Positions 20,552 to 31,182 of a stretch of 64,000 nt of DNA are shown here, one piece after another. A model generated the notes under the pieces. It worked only from the letters and a program-made list of their open reading frames with translations, was not told the DNA's origin and did not search any database. The stretch spans positions 62,001 to 126,000 of the forward strand of contig NZ_OU343031.1 of assembly GCF_910593725.1 (NCBI RefSeq), given 5' to 3'. The translations under genes and the position numbers were made by a program. The first letter of the stretch is position 1. Each line of letters begins with the position of its first letter. The stretch is from Candidatus Vallotiella hemipterorum (GTDB lineage Bacteria; Pseudomonadota; Gammaproteobacteria; Burkholderiales; Burkholderiaceae).

Positions 20552-21648
20552 ACATACTTTTATAGGCGCTAATTATTAGTCAAAAGGGTGATCAAGCAAT
20601 ATCTACTCTAGATATTTAGTATAGATTGTAGCTATCTTTCTAAGAATAGCTAAGAGACCGATATTGGGGTTATCGGCTCTTACAATTTATGCCTATGCAT
20701 GACTCGCCTGATAAAGCAAGGCTTAGATACTATTTCTGGAATATTGAATATCCTTATAGTTTCTGCTCTTTAAAGGGATAGATACCAATCGTATTGCTAT
20801 GTTTATAGTTGGTCAACTACAAAATTGTGGTAATGAGAATAGGTTATTCTTATTATAAAACCATAGTGGCAATAGACAAATACACGCAGTACTATTATAT
20901 ACAGCAGATGCGTACGTTAAAAACGTAGCTCGTTTTTATCTAATATTCTACACGGTGCAATTCAAAATATTATAAAGTACGGTGTACTTTCTTGGCTTTA
21001 GGTAATTTTCTAATGAGTTTTAAGTACCCTAGACTTCAATCAATCGATCTATAGATGTTCAAAGTCCAGGTATTTGGATTGCACTGATCACTAGCACGGT
21101 ACTAACCAGAGATTTTCTAGCCCTGCGATCAAGCCTGTGTAGGAGAAGTAGAGGCGATGCTTAGACCGTACTTTCCACTCTCGCATGTTGGTTGCGTTCT
21201 TTATTGCCTTATCATGAAGTTGCAAAGGGAAATCAATAAATTCACATAGTAGCTAGTATAGAGTTTGCTAAATATTAATCCTGATCTCAGCCTACAACAC
21301 GCAATATATATTGCAATACGATTTCTACTCAAAATTAATGCACTTATCAGATAAAAAACAGCTTGGATGCGTCGCACTAAAGTTATCGGTTAATTTTTTC
21401 CAAATTAATACTTTGAGTACAGTATTTAATACTCTACTTTATTAGATGGTGTGTGTTATTTGAGATACAAGTTTATTAGGATTGTTGACAGATTAGCGAA
21501 AAATTAGTAAACAAATAATACTACACTACACTATATAGTTTAGTTACAGCAGTATTTTATTAAAATACATAATAGTGAGTACCCATATAATTCCTTAATT
21601 ATCCCCCCCAGGGTAATAGTGATTGTACATTTTCTAAATACCTAATCT
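20552..21648. other. gene desert between bioA and the dsbA remnant, about 1.1 kb
   Basis: No gene recognised. In Burkholderia a short-chain dehydrogenase gene often lies downstream of dsbA; nothing of it can be read here. A C7 tract occurs near 21603. It must contain the bioA promoter at its left end. Confidence 0.45.
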
Positions 21649-22095
21649 TTAACAGGCTGCATCCTTTTTTGCAACTGCTTGTCTAACTAAATATTCGAGT
21701 ACTTTAACAATGCTTGCTAAGCTGTTATACGCCTTGCAGTTTGATGGTGATAAGAAATGCATGGTAGGCGCGTCAAGATACTTTTTCTTATCTACGCCTT
21801 TCTTTGCCAGGAAATCTGCTTGTTCACCTATATTTAGCAATCGGTTGCGTCTAAGGTGGATCTCCTCAAAAATCGCTGGTGTGAGTTTAGAACTCAAGCC
21901 AAGCATATCAAGCGCGAGCAACATTTTTGACTGTGGAATAAACTGATCGCTAAACGCAACTGGCACGCGTCGGAACACGATGGTTTTACCTTGCTTGCCT
22001 TTCCACTGCTTAAGATTCGACTCGAACTTACCGAAATGCAGGCAGCTATACCATATAAATTCTATTACCTCTACTTTACTAGCCGGAACCTGCAC
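21649..22095 (-). pseudogene. dsbA: remnant of periplasmic thiol:disulfide oxidoreductase DsbA
   Basis: A 148-codon frame that still aligns with Burkholderia DsbA: KVEVIEFIWYSC, IVFRRVPVAFSDQFIPQSK, LTPAIFEEIH, QADFLAKKGVDKKKYLDA, then KVLEYLVRQ. It is clearly broken. An in-frame TAA just upstream removes the signal peptide; the active-site CPHC reads CLHF (residues 18-21, TTC at 22033-22035), so the second cysteine is gone; and an in-frame deletion removes the part before the cis-Pro segment, whose VPT now reads APT. It cannot be exported or do disulfide exchange in the DsbA manner. Position after the SPOR gene matches Burkholderia synteny. Confidence 0.85.
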
Positions 22096-22333
22096 CGGTT
22101 AAGCTTATAAAAGCACCGTATAGTCCTTCCTAACAACTGTCGTGAAAGGTGAAGCTTGGATAAATAGAGGGCTATGCAGATAGCGATAGGGACCATAAGC
22201 AGGGTGATACCAAAAATTTTGATATAGCGCACGGTAGCAAAAGCCGTAAAAAACGGGCGTGCAATATTTAACCAGTATAAATAGGATCGATTTGAGAGAA
22301 TATGGCGCGCTGATGTAGCATCTGGATATATAT

Positions 22334-23074
22334 TTATTGTTTCATAACGCGGATTACAGTAGTACTAACACCAGCATTGGACATCTGATGCTGAGCATTT
22401 TCTATATCCTCGAAGCCTAAGAATGGGCCAATTCGCACACGGTAATATACGACCTCCCCGGCGCTTCGCTGAGTGACCTTAGGCTCGAATCCTTGCAGCG
22501 CTAGCTCTGCACGTCGCCGTTCCGCATCCTGTTCTGTATGGTACGCACCAACCTGTAAGAAATAGACGGTGTTGACGTTACTTACGTTGCCTAGATTTTG
22601 TGAGGCAGCAGAGGACCTGGCCAATGTAACAAAGTTAGGTGTTTTGCCGATGCATCCAGACGAAACTAGAGTGTCTTCTGGTTTTAAAGGTTTCTCGGGC
22701 TTTAGTTGTGCTGCTGTATCGCTAGTCGTGGATGGAATCTCGATAATCTGGGGTTCTTCTAGAAGAGCACTCATTAGATGAGATTGTGGCACCATCTCAC
22801 CTAGCGCTGTACCTAATGGAAGCTGGATAACCGAGGGAGTTGCTGATTTGCCAGATAATGCTCGATTCGGATCAAACGGAACATTATTATTTGATGTACT
22901 GCAAGTTGATTCGGGTAAGTTAACTTTAGAGAGGAAAGGTGTTGGAGCTTCTCTAAGGTATATTGCTACTATGATCGCTATCGATAGGCCGACGATCAAT
23001 CCTAATGCGATTCCAGGAAGGATACCGCTACGCCTCTTCGGATTCTGCGAGGAAGATCGTCGTGATTTTTCCAT
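22334..23074 (-). CDS. SPOR-domain membrane protein (FtsN-like)
   Basis: Bitopic inner-membrane protein with a short basic cytoplasmic N-terminus (KSRRSS..KRRSG), one transmembrane helix (about residues 20-42, GIALGLIVGLSIAIIVAIYL), a low-complexity Pro/Ser/Thr-rich periplasmic linker, and a C-terminal SPOR domain (YFLQVGAYHTEQDAERRRAELALQG ... YYRVRIGPFLGFEDIENA). SPOR domains bind denuded septal peptidoglycan, so a role at cell division is likely. The start is uncertain: the frame opens at 23101 (TTG then ATG), but the ATG at 23074 (MEKSRRSS) gives the N-terminus seen in Burkholderia. Lies 114 bases after argS on the same strand. Confidence 0.85.
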   Translation of the reverse strand: MEKSRRSSSQNPKRRSGILPGIALGLIVGLSIAIIVAIYLREAPTPFLSKVNLPESTCSTSNNNVPFDPNRALSGKSATPSVIQLPLGTALGEMVPQSHLMSALLEEPQIIEIPSTTSDTAAQLKPEKPLKPEDTLVSSGCIGKTPNFVTLARSSAASQNLGNVSNVNTVYFLQVGAYHTEQDAERRRAELALQGFEPKVTQRSAGEVVYYRVRIGPFLGFEDIENAQHQMSNAGVSTTVIRVMKQ

Positions 23075-23188
23075 CGTATTAATTAACCGTGTGTGCATCA
23101 AACCGTGCCTGTCTGCTGCTGTCGCAGCAGAGATGGTTGACTAGAGGAGCTTGATGCTGTCATTCTCGAGCTGTATTTATGCTACTCC

Positions 23189-24997
23189 CTACATCTTTGT
23201 CGGTGCTGACACTCCGATTGTCGCTAGCCCGTTAGCCAACACTTGGCGCGTCGCAGACAATAGTGCAGCCCTAGCCATACGCTCGCATGCATCGTCTACA
23301 AGTACCCGCTCAGTCCGAGCGTTGTAAAACGCATGAAATTCGCCTGCTAAATCACGCAGATAGAATGCAACCATATGAGGGGCTAGTTCATTTGTTGCAT
23401 ATTCCAGCATCTGAGGATATTCCGAGAGTTTCTGAAGAAGCGCTTTAGATCGCTGAGTACTTAGCGGTGTTAAAGAAACCTGCGACCAATCTTCGGGATC
23501 GCCTGTATAGCGTGAACGCAATTCTGTTAAGATCGAGCAGATCCGCGCATGGGCATATTGTATATAGTACACTGGATTCTCCTCGTTCTGTTGCATTGCG
23601 AGGTTAATATCGAATGTGAATTCAGTATCGGCCTTACGCGAAATAAGAAAAAAGCGCACCGCGTCTCGACCTCTGCGCAGTAAGTTGCCATCTAGCTGAT
23701 TTGCACTTAGCGCGGAAGAAAACTGGTTTGGATTACTACCGCTAGACCATGCAATGAGATCCCGTATAGTAACGTAACCACCTGCTCGCTTAGAGAGTCT
23801 AATCTCGTGGCCGTTTCGCATCACAGTGACCATTTTGTGCAGTATATATTCTGGATAGCCGCTTGGAATGCCGATATCTAGCGCTTGCAGACCGGCTCGA
23901 ACGCGCGAGATTGTTCCATGATGATCTGAACCCTGTACGTTGATGGCTTTTGTGAATCCGCGCTCCCACTTTGTGACATGATAGACGATGTCTGGTACGA
24001 AGTACGTATAGGTACCATCTTTCTTACGCATCACTCGGTTTTTATCGTCACCATAGTCCATAGTACGCAGCCATAGCGCGCCATCATCTTCATAAGTTTT
24101 TCCGGCAGTGACTAGTGCCTGAATTGCGCGCTTGACTCGGCCTTCGTCGTACAGTGACGACTCTAGATAGTACTGGTCAAACTCGATACCAAATGCTTTT
24201 AAATCGATGTCTTGCTCGTGCCGCAAGTAAGTCACAGCAAAGCGCTGGATTTCACCAAGATTTCCAACATCGCCGGCCCCACTTACAGGCGAGCCATCGC
24301 TGGCCAACACCGTTTTGCGGGCGATATAATCTCGTGCAATATCGGCAATGTAGTCGCCATTGTAGGCCGCTTCTGGCCATTGCGTATCGCCCGGTTTGTA
24401 CCCGCGAGCTCGTGCTTGCACTGAGACAGCAAGCGCGTTGATCTGAGCACCTGCATCGTTATAGTAGAACTCTCGGTGCACGATCCAGCCCTGTGTCTGC
24501 ATTAGGCGGCCTATCGCATCGCCTAATGCCGCTTGGCGGCCATGGCCTACGTGCAGCGGCCCAGTCGGATTAGCTGACACGAACTCGATTAGTACCCGTT
24601 GACCATGGCCGCGGCAGCGGGGCGGGGCAAATCCAAAGCGCTCGCGTTTTTCCAGCACCGCATGCACGGTCTTTTGTTTTGCAGCGTCAGTTAGGCGCAG
24701 GTTTAAAAAACCTGCGCCAGCCACTTCCGCACTAGAAATAAATCCTGGAGCGAGTGAATGTGTGAGAGTAGCTTTGGCTAGTTGTTGCGCTAGTACAAGC
24801 GGATTCGTACCCAGGGATTTCGCCAACTGCATCGCTAAGTTTGACGCGATATCGCCATGTGCGCTGATCTTAGGCCGTTTCAGCGAGATGAGCGGCGGAA
24901 TAAAGGCCGTATTGCCGGCTATTGGAAATGCCTTGGCGACTTCAGCAACAGCATCTGCCAAGATTAATTCGATAAGATATTTCTGTGCGGGTAGCAT
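23189..24997 (-). CDS. argS: arginyl-tRNA synthetase
   Basis: Class I aminoacyl-tRNA synthetase charging tRNA-Arg. 602 residues, full length. The N-terminal Add-1 domain contains [21 protein letters not shown]; the HIGH signature appears as [12 protein letters not shown] and the class-I tail motif as [12 protein letters not shown]; the C-terminal anticodon-binding domain ends with [17 protein letters not shown]. The gene is followed by the SPOR protein and the dsbA remnant as in Burkholderia. Confidence 0.97.
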   Translation of the reverse strand: MLPAQKYLIELILADAVAEVAKAFPIAGNTAFIPPLISLKRPKISAHGDIASNLAMQLAKSLGTNPLVLAQQLAKATLTHSLAPGFISSAEVAGAGFLNLRLTDAAKQKTVHAVLEKRERFGFAPPRCRGHGQRVLIEFVSANPTGPLHVGHGRQAALGDAIGRLMQTQGWIVHREFYYNDAGAQINALAVSVQARARGYKPGDTQWPEAAYNGDYIADIARDYIARKTVLASDGSPVSGAGDVGNLGEIQRFAVTYLRHEQDIDLKAFGIEFDQYYLESSLYDEGRVKRAIQALVTAGKTYEDDGALWLRTMDYGDDKNRVMRKKDGTYTYFVPDIVYHVTKWERGFTKAINVQGSDHHGTISRVRAGLQALDIGIPSGYPEYILHKMVTVMRNGHEIRLSKRAGGYVTIRDLIAWSSGSNPNQFSSALSANQLDGNLLRRGRDAVRFFLISRKADTEFTFDINLAMQQNEENPVYYIQYAHARICSILTELRSRYTGDPEDWSQVSLTPLSTQRSKALLQKLSEYPQMLEYATNELAPHMVAFYLRDLAGEFHAFYNARTERVLVDDACERMARAALLSATRQVLANGLATIGVSAPTKM

Positions 24998-26357
24998 GGA
25001 ATAGCGGCAGTAGTTGAAATAGGCGAAAGCGAGTAACTAATTAGCTGGCTCTATTTACGAAACATGCTGTAAAACAAAGTTGACATATTATAACAGGCGT
25101 TAAACTTCTGAATTCCGATAGGGTATTCAGCCGATGCGGTGAGGGTACAATGCCATATTTCTTCTTTACTATCGATAAAACAAATAAGGAGTTACCATCT
25201 CAATAATGTTCATTATGTTTCACTCTGTCGCAATTAAAGGTGTATCGGTTAAAAACTATTCATAATAAATATGACAGTTATGGTGAGTAGTCACACATCA
25301 TGTAAGATGAGTAATGTAGTATCTAATGTATTACTTATCATAAACAGGTTGTATTAACTTAGATACTCCGAACGCTTTTAGATATCAAGACGAGTGCTAA
25401 CTGCTAGCACATTATGTGGCGCAAGTTTTAAACAGTTAGTTCTTGCCCCACTTGATATCGTCATATTGAAGTCTCTATGACGCTAATCTCAACTACTTCT
25501 ACCGCATATTAGCTATTAATACCGTAGTCACCATAAACTCGTATATATACGATGATTGCTGATCCTATAGGTGTACATAATTGAATTAGCTCAACGGCAG
25601 TAAGTCTGTATTTTTATATCTGTTAGAAATTTCATGGAAATTGCGCCGCCATTTCTAATAACCTCTAGTATTGGCAATGTCCTATAGGGTTCTAACTTAA
25701 AATTTTAAAAAAACGCACGTGTTCGAGTTCTGCCAACAGCAGGCTGATATGATTGCTTGAAAGTCGTAGATATCTAAGCTCTACGCGATTATCGACAATA
25801 GTCTGGAAGTAAACAACCGAGATCAATAGCAATGTATTTAGATCAGGAAGTAAGGAACTATAACGTAATACAGTGCTTGCTAGAAATCCCGCGCAGAATG
25901 CTCTAAAGACAATATCAAGCGCAAAAATATAGTTTTCGCATTTAGTGCATTAAAATCGTTTTTACTAAAAGCGCAGATACATGTTGAGATAACTCTACAC
26001 TCTTGTATATAGAGGGCTGTTTTAGTACCTAGATTTTTGCGTTAACACAATAAATTGGGCTAGAAACGTAGGCTATATAATATTGAATACTGGGTGCATG
26101 CGGCACGTATTAACATTAAGCGTGATACTAAGGCTTAGTGTAAAAATTATATGCCAGAATATAAAGCTTTAGGTATCTGGTACTACCGAATCAGAAAGCG
26201 TACTACTATATCTAGTAGTAGAAAATACTAGGTAACGTAGTAGAGCGGGCAGATCTCATTTTGTATAGAATAAATACACTGATTGTGTGCTAGTCATGAC
26301 ACTTATATTATAAGGATTAGATCCGGTGCCTACGCAGAATCCGCCAGCAATCAAAAA
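24998..26357. other. gene desert, about 1.4 kb
   Basis: No coding remnant or RNA gene recognised in either strand. Should contain the argS promoter near its left end. Confidence 0.45.
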
Positions 26358-26615
26358 TTAGTGAAGCACAACAGGCTGGTTCATTAGGCTGTTGAATTGC
26401 CCAAGGAATGCATCGACCTCTTCCAGCGAAGGTTGCTTTTGGATTAACCGCTGCACGTGCTCACGGAAGCGAGCCGCCATCGAGCCATCGATGAATATCT
26501 CGCGTTGAGTATTTTTATCAACGATCTCAAATCCGCCAGATAGCATAGTGCAGTGCTCGGCTTGTGCAGCGAATTCAACTACGCAGTAGTTAGGGCTGTT
26601 GTAGATCATTTGCAT
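26358..26615 (-). CDS. DUF3567 family protein
   Basis: An 85-residue protein nearly specific to Burkholderiales: MQMIYNSPNYCVVEF at the start, SGGFEIVDKNTQREIFIDGSMAARFREHV in the middle, and EVDAFLGQFNSLMNQPVVLH at the end are all hallmark segments. Function unknown. The start is ATG 26615, with GAGGAG about eight bases upstream; the frame is open five codons further but without need. Its survival alone in a desert suggests it matters to the cell. It is useful as a taxonomic marker for the window. Confidence 0.92.
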   Translation of the reverse strand: MQMIYNSPNYCVVEFAAQAEHCTMLSGGFEIVDKNTQREIFIDGSMAARFREHVQRLIQKQPSLEEVDAFLGQFNSLMNQPVVLH

Positions 26616-26862
26616 GGCGACACTCCTCAATGCTGTTGCTCTGCAACGGTTGGCGCTGTAGATGGAGAGACTTAGTTAGAAATTCAAGAGGCTGACCGGG
26701 AAAGGATATTGCTCGAACTGCATGACCTTGTATTATTTTCGTAAACTAATGCCCTTATATAAACGCTATTCTAGCGGCGGTTTAAAGAATAACTCGACGA
26801 AAGCTGTTATTAGTACGAGTCGCGTCACGATTCTTTCAGAATTTTCTGTGGAGATAATTCGG

Positions 26863-26940
26863 TATAGTCTATGTTTATATAGATAAATTATGCATCGGTG
26901 ATCTATGGGTGCCGGCTACTTACTTAGCCGGCAGTTTTTT
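26863..26940 (+). ncRNA. candidate small RNA ending in an orphan terminator
   Basis: TATAGT at 26863-26868 could be a -10 box (the -35 is poor), giving a transcript of roughly 65 bases ending in the strong terminator at 26910-26940. No open frame fits. It matches no RNA family I recognise. It may equally be the surviving terminator of a deleted plus-strand gene. Confidence 0.25.
26910..26940 (+). terminator. rho-independent terminator (plus strand)
   Basis: Perfect 9-bp GC-rich stem TGCCGGCTA / TAGCCGGCA with loop CTTACT, followed by G and six Ts. It is the best terminator in the window, yet the nearest plus-strand frame upstream is more than 3 kb away. Confidence 0.85.
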
Positions 26941-27605
26941 ATGATCCAGAGATTAATTTGTATACTATTTAGCTCCTTTAAATAGACTGGCCCTATAGAT
27001 AAGTATGTACAGGGCTTATGGGCCCAATACACTAATAGTTGTTGTTACAGCGACGTAGCAGGCGCATTAATGCCTTACTAATAAGCGCCAAAACCAATAT
27101 TCCACTAAATATCTCGATTGATTTTTTGCTAGCGCTGGAATCGGTTATATGGAAACTAGCATGTGAGAGTCCAGTATATAGATAGATTTGTTACTGTATA
27201 TAAGGTCGAGTAATTTCCTCTCCATACTTAGTCAGCTTTATATACCTTTAGATAGAGCGGCGTAATTTGAAGCGAGCGTGCGAACGCCCTATCTTCTAGC
27301 TTGCGCCTGTCGTATTCGAAGAGCATAAGGTATCAGTCTCGGTACCTGCATTATTTAATACTAGAGTTACTAAGAGTAGCTCTAGGTATATGCTTATTGC
27401 AGATCAAGATCTATGTGTGTCTACACAGCACCTTTATTTAGCCGACTACCTACTAATAAACACTATCGGCTGTTTATAAAAAGTGTTATATCAGATATCT
27501 AGACTCGAGCTGGCTACGCTCACATAAAATCTAGAGTTTTAATGTCCATGACGAGTATGCAACGCAGTTTATGCTTTTAGGTTAATAGAGTGGCACTATA
27601 AACAC

Positions 27606-28479
27606 CTGCTCTATCTGGAACTCTATCGCTCGCTTGAGGCGGTTCGCTGGGATATGGAAAAGAATATCCCATGGAATAAGTTTTCTGTGTCGATGTTAAC
27701 GGAGGCATAGGCACATACGATTAAGATTAACGCGATTATCGAATGGTTGGCATTACCAGCAACGGAAATGTTCCTGCGCGGTAACTATAACGACAGTGAT
27801 TTCTGCTAATTTATAAGCATCTGGTTCTTTGAGGAAAAAAGCATACTCTAGTGTTAATGGAATATTTACGGTGCTTCCGCCCAGAGCTCGAACTAACCGA
27901 GCAAGAGACACACGCAGTACGCCTCCTATCTGATCCAGCGCTACTGCTGGAAACAGTGATTCTGTATTTCTATGGCGAGATTCGCTTGAACTACCACTGG
28001 TACCGGCGCGCCGGCGTTTGGCATACAGAGCCTACTATTAAGTATATCTACAAGACAATTTTTGAGATGAGGCGCGGCATGGTGGCAGCGCCTACCTTCG
28101 ATATATGAAGAAAGCCCTGACTACGGCCGGCGACTCCGCTTATGCCGCATTCTCGAAGATCGGCGTACTAATAGTGTCAGCCCGACGTACAGAGAAACTA
28201 CTGCATCCCATAAACCTACATGTAAATCAACAATTATTTCCTCAGGATACTGTTCAATCACGGCTTCCAGATCTCAAATGGCTGGAACATTGGCCAGATA
28301 AACAGATACAATGTCGACGACATGTGGGAGAAAAAGTCATTGATTTAATCTTCTACAATCTCTCCCTTTTATTCAGGCGAACATTTCTAATAGCACTGGA
28401 ATTGAACCATTATCGCAAGGAGTTAGCAAAGCGACTATGGAGCGATACTGATGTAATTGGAACAGTCAAGCGGGTGTAA
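27606..28479 (+). pseudogene. ferritin-like domain protein, frameshifted pseudogene
   Basis: Three consecutive pieces match the Burkholderia ferritin-like (diiron helical bundle) protein of about 280 residues. The first piece (frame of 27606) reads LYLELYRSLEAVRWDMEKN and ITEWSALPATEMFL-like IIEWLALPATEMFL, but contains TAG at 27708 and TAA at 27807. A missing A in the A-run 27835-27840 shifts frame at FFEEKKH, which then continues as VLMEYLRCFRPE, GEIRLNYHWYRR and WHTEPTIK. A second shift near 28066 restores ARHGG..YLRYMKKAL and the remainder to LNHYRKELAKRL. The start codon is now CTG. Two stops and two shifts make it non-functional. The metal motifs (EExxH, DEARH) are still partly visible, so decay is recent. 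Confidence 0.9.
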
Positions 28480-28483
28480 GTTT

Positions 28484-28999
28484 ATGCCGGCTTCGTTCGA
28501 GCGCAAGATCGTCGAGTGGAAAACCTTGCTAGCTCGCCGAGCTTTACTTGCTGCGCCACTCTTATTTACTAATGGTGTATTCGATATCCTGCATCGTGGG
28601 CATGTAACGTATTTGGACAATGCCCGAGCATTAGGTGCCTCTCTAGTAGTAGGCGTTAATAGCGACGCTTCGGCAAGGCGGCTTGGCAAGGGCTACGATC
28701 GCCCGATCAACTTAGAGGCAGATCGCATGGCATTGCTTGCCGCCCTGGAGAGCGTTGATTATGTGGTAATGTTTAATGATTTAACTCCAATCAAGTTGAT
28801 TCGGCTATTACGTCCAGATATTCTAGTCAAGGGCGGCGACTACGACATGGATAAGCTACCAGAATCGTCATTAGTACGAAGTTGGGGCGGTCGCACACTA
28901 GCGATTCCTTTTGAGCATGACCACTCGACAACAAAACTACTATGGCGCATACGACCCACGGATCACTGTGGCTTAAAAAAGCAGGCGACAAAATTATAG
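28484..28999 (+). CDS. rfaE2: D-glycero-beta-D-manno-heptose 1-phosphate adenylyltransferase
   Basis: Nucleotidyltransferase adding AMP to heptose-1-phosphate to make ADP-heptose for the inner core of lipopolysaccharide. This is the stand-alone second domain of E. coli HldE, as usual in Burkholderia. 171 residues from ATG 28484 (MPASFERK, the family start); the frame opens a few codons earlier at 28457. The nucleotide site LFTNGVFDILHRGHV, VGVNSDASARRLGKG, ADRMALLAALE and KGGDYDMDKLPES are all present. It starts just after the ferritin-like pseudogene. Retention suggests LPS core is still made. Confidence 0.94.
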   Translation: MPASFERKIVEWKTLLARRALLAAPLLFTNGVFDILHRGHVTYLDNARALGASLVVGVNSDASARRLGKGYDRPINLEADRMALLAALESVDYVVMFNDLTPIKLIRLLRPDILVKGGDYDMDKLPESSLVRSWGGRTLAIPFEHDHSTTKLLWRIRPTDHCGLKKQATKL

Positions 29000-29177
29000 A
29001 CTTCCAGACTAACCTGCTAATAAAGGAACTGCAGCTTATACCGGGTCAAAAGCCGCATAGGCAGAGAATCCTTAATAAACTCAGCACTAAGTATTTCAAA
29101 GTACGTCTATTCTAGAAATTTAAGTCATTAACGAATAATATTATCTATTTTTGTTTTTCTTCCCTATAGGGGTTGTA

Positions 29178-30023
29178 TTAGACTCTATGTTTGTGCGCCA
29201 TTACCTCATCTTGAGCAATCAGAGCAAGCCCAGATAATATTAAATGATCGTGCCGCGTATATGGCAAAGTTAATGTCGCCGCCATTATATCGCCGCCCCC
29301 GCCGCCAAGAATCATGCGTACCGGCGCCCCACCCAATTCAGAGCGCCATGTCAGGTAAGCATGTTCTATTAAGTTAGCTTGCGCAAGCGCACATCCAGTA
29401 GATAGCGACGTTGGCGTATCCGTACCAAATAGAAGATTCGGCCTGCTAGCTAAAACCGATCGTGCGCCTGCCGGTGTCAGCATCGGTAACTGTGCTGTAT
29501 GCTCTCCGAGAGAGCGCATCATTAATGACCATCCTGGTGCAATTAGGCCACCGACAAAAATTCCGTCGGCACGCAGTGCCTCGATCGTCGTTGCAGTGCC
29601 AAGCGTGACGATTAGTAAATGCTCATGCGGATACGCTGCCCTTGCGCCGATCATACCAGCCCAACGATCTGTGCCGAGTTGTGTTGGTTCGCTATATCCA
29701 TTCCTCACCCCACACTGTGACGAGCGAGATACAATAGTCGTACGCGTAATGCCCGGCCATCTCACGTCAAGCATTTCAGATAAGCGCGCCGCGACGTTCT
29801 GCCCAGCAGCGTTAGAAATCCAAATATCGGCTGGCGCTAAAAAATCGACCTCCCGTAGTCCTCCTATGCGCGACGGGAGATCGCCCTGCGCGTTCTCATG
29901 CGAGAATACGCCAAGTGTCTGCAGACCGCCATCGGCATGGACCAGAGCCCATTTAGTGCGGCTATTGCCAGCATCGATTACTAGGCGGTAATTAGTCGTG
30001 CCTGCAAGGTCATGGTCGATCAT
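29178..30023 (-). CDS. coaX: type III pantothenate kinase
   Basis: First step of coenzyme A synthesis, pantothenate to 4'-phosphopantothenate, by the ASKHA-fold type III enzyme that needs a monovalent cation. Motifs: [13 protein letters not shown] (phosphate 1), [22 protein letters not shown] and GGLIAPGW. I place the start at ATG 30023 (MIDHDLAG), seven bases after the birA stop; the frame stays open to 30101 inside birA, but those residues are unrelated to the family. 281 residues, a little longer than usual. Probably translated from the birA transcript. With coaD in this window it marks retained CoA synthesis. Confidence 0.93.
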   Translation of the reverse strand: MIDHDLAGTTNYRLVIDAGNSRTKWALVHADGGLQTLGVFSHENAQGDLPSRIGGLREVDFLAPADIWISNAAGQNVAARLSEMLDVRWPGITRTTIVSRSSQCGVRNGYSEPTQLGTDRWAGMIGARAAYPHEHLLIVTLGTATTIEALRADGIFVGGLIAPGWSLMMRSLGEHTAQLPMLTPAGARSVLASRPNLLFGTDTPTSLSTGCALAQANLIEHAYLTWRSELGGAPVRMILGGGGGDIMAATLTLPYTRHDHLILSGLALIAQDEVMAHKHRV

Positions 30024-30030
30024 TAGTGGA

Positions 30031-31182
30031 TTAGGCGTCGTCGTTGTATAGCTGTTGTTTATGCGCGCATCCAGTAGCTGGCTGCGCGCTGGAACTTGCA
30101 AGCGTGGTAACGGATAAGTGAGACACAGGCGCGGCGCCAGTAGTTAATCTAGATGAGTACTGTCCTATAATAGATGTATTGGCTGCTGGCAATTCATTTA
30201 TGTATGCCTCGTAAGTAAATACACCGGATGCTTGCTGTGCTGATATATTGACATTTTCAGAAAGCCGTAGAGACACGTCGCCCGCGGCAATTGCTAGGAT
30301 TTCTTGTGGTGTACGTATTAATAGTCGTCCTTGTTCATCAACACTGTATACGATACCCCGCGCTATTTCCTCTCCCTGCCCCGAGATAACTACTTCCTGG
30401 CCCATATAGGCATGAACAGCGATCCAGGCATCACGGAACGGCCCGAAGCCATACTGTCCAAATCGCTCTAGCCCGACTGCTAACGCATTGAGTACAGCGC
30501 CAAGTACAGGAGTCGGAGAAGCGTTCGGCCACGCACTAGATAGTGCGCTAGGCATAAGCGGAAAAGTAGGGAGAAAAGTTTCGAACGAAGATGCGATTTG
30601 CTTCGCTAAACCGTCAACGCTATTAATGTTTAGGCCCACTCCAACTATCAGTGCGGTGGAGTCGCGTGTGCTCCACGCGGTTTCTACAAGCACTCCCGCT
30701 AACTTCGCTCCATCTAACAGGATGTCATTTGGCCACTTGATTAATAGTCGTCGACTGTCATCTAGAGGTAAAGTACGCAGCCCCTCTACGATTGTTGCGC
30801 CGAGTGCTAAACTTAACCCAGCAAGCCGGTCTGGAGTACGTGGCATTAAGTGAGCAAGAGAGAATAGCAGCGCATTTCCTGGGGAATCTAACCACGGACG
30901 GCTACGCCGTCCTCGTCCCGCTGTCTGCGAATAAGCGACGCGTACACGCGGATTAAACGGTATCCAGCGTGCTGCCTTTAGCTGCGCAGCAAGATCTGCA
31001 TTAGTCGAGCCGGTTTTATAGACTACTTCGAGCGCCCACCGTGAGGGCTGTGGATCAAGTAGCTCAAGAAGCCTCTTGCGTTCGATGCCTCCGTCTACTG
31101 CGGCTAATATCGATCCGTGACTAGCAACGCTAGTCTCACTTAGGATGCTAGGCAAATTTTTTGGGGGGGAATAATCAAACAT
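30031..31182 (-). CDS. birA: biotin--[acetyl-CoA-carboxylase] ligase, with C-terminal extension
   Basis: Attaches biotin to the carrier protein of acetyl-CoA carboxylase. No N-terminal helix-turn-helix is present, so it should not repress bio genes as E. coli BirA does. Catalytic segments: [19 protein letters not shown] (family GRGRRGRxW, one Gly now Ser), [29 protein letters not shown], and the C-terminal SH3-like domain ending GDVSLR. Beyond that point about 75 residues of Ser/Ala/Thr-rich sequence run to the stop, almost touching coaX; homologues end close to GDVSLR, so this tail may result from loss of the original stop. The gene opens a birA-coaX pair. Confidence 0.92.
   Translation of the reverse strand: MFDYSPPKNLPSILSETSVASHGSILAAVDGGIERKRLLELLDPQPSRWALEVVYKTGSTNADLAAQLKAARWIPFNPRVRVAYSQTAGRGRRSRPWLDSPGNALLFSLAHLMPRTPDRLAGLSLALGATIVEGLRTLPLDDSRRLLIKWPNDILLDGAKLAGVLVETAWSTRDSTALIVGVGLNINSVDGLAKQIASSFETFLPTFPLMPSALSSAWPNASPTPVLGAVLNALAVGLERFGQYGFGPFRDAWIAVHAYMGQEVVISGQGEEIARGIVYSVDEQGRLLIRTPQEILAIAAGDVSLRLSENVNISAQQASGVFTYEAYINELPAANTSIIGQYSSRLTTGAAPVSHLSVTTLASSSAQPATGCAHKQQLYNDDA

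Larger units (their letters stand above)
26616..27605. other. spacer with an orphan terminator, about 1.0 kb
   Basis: No protein-coding gene. Contains a strong plus-strand terminator at 26910-26940 that no plus-strand gene explains; see the candidate small RNA. Confidence 0.5.

Noticed and set aside
28435-28689. 84-codon minus-strand frame over rfaE2
   Set aside because: Antisense shadow of the rfaE2 start.
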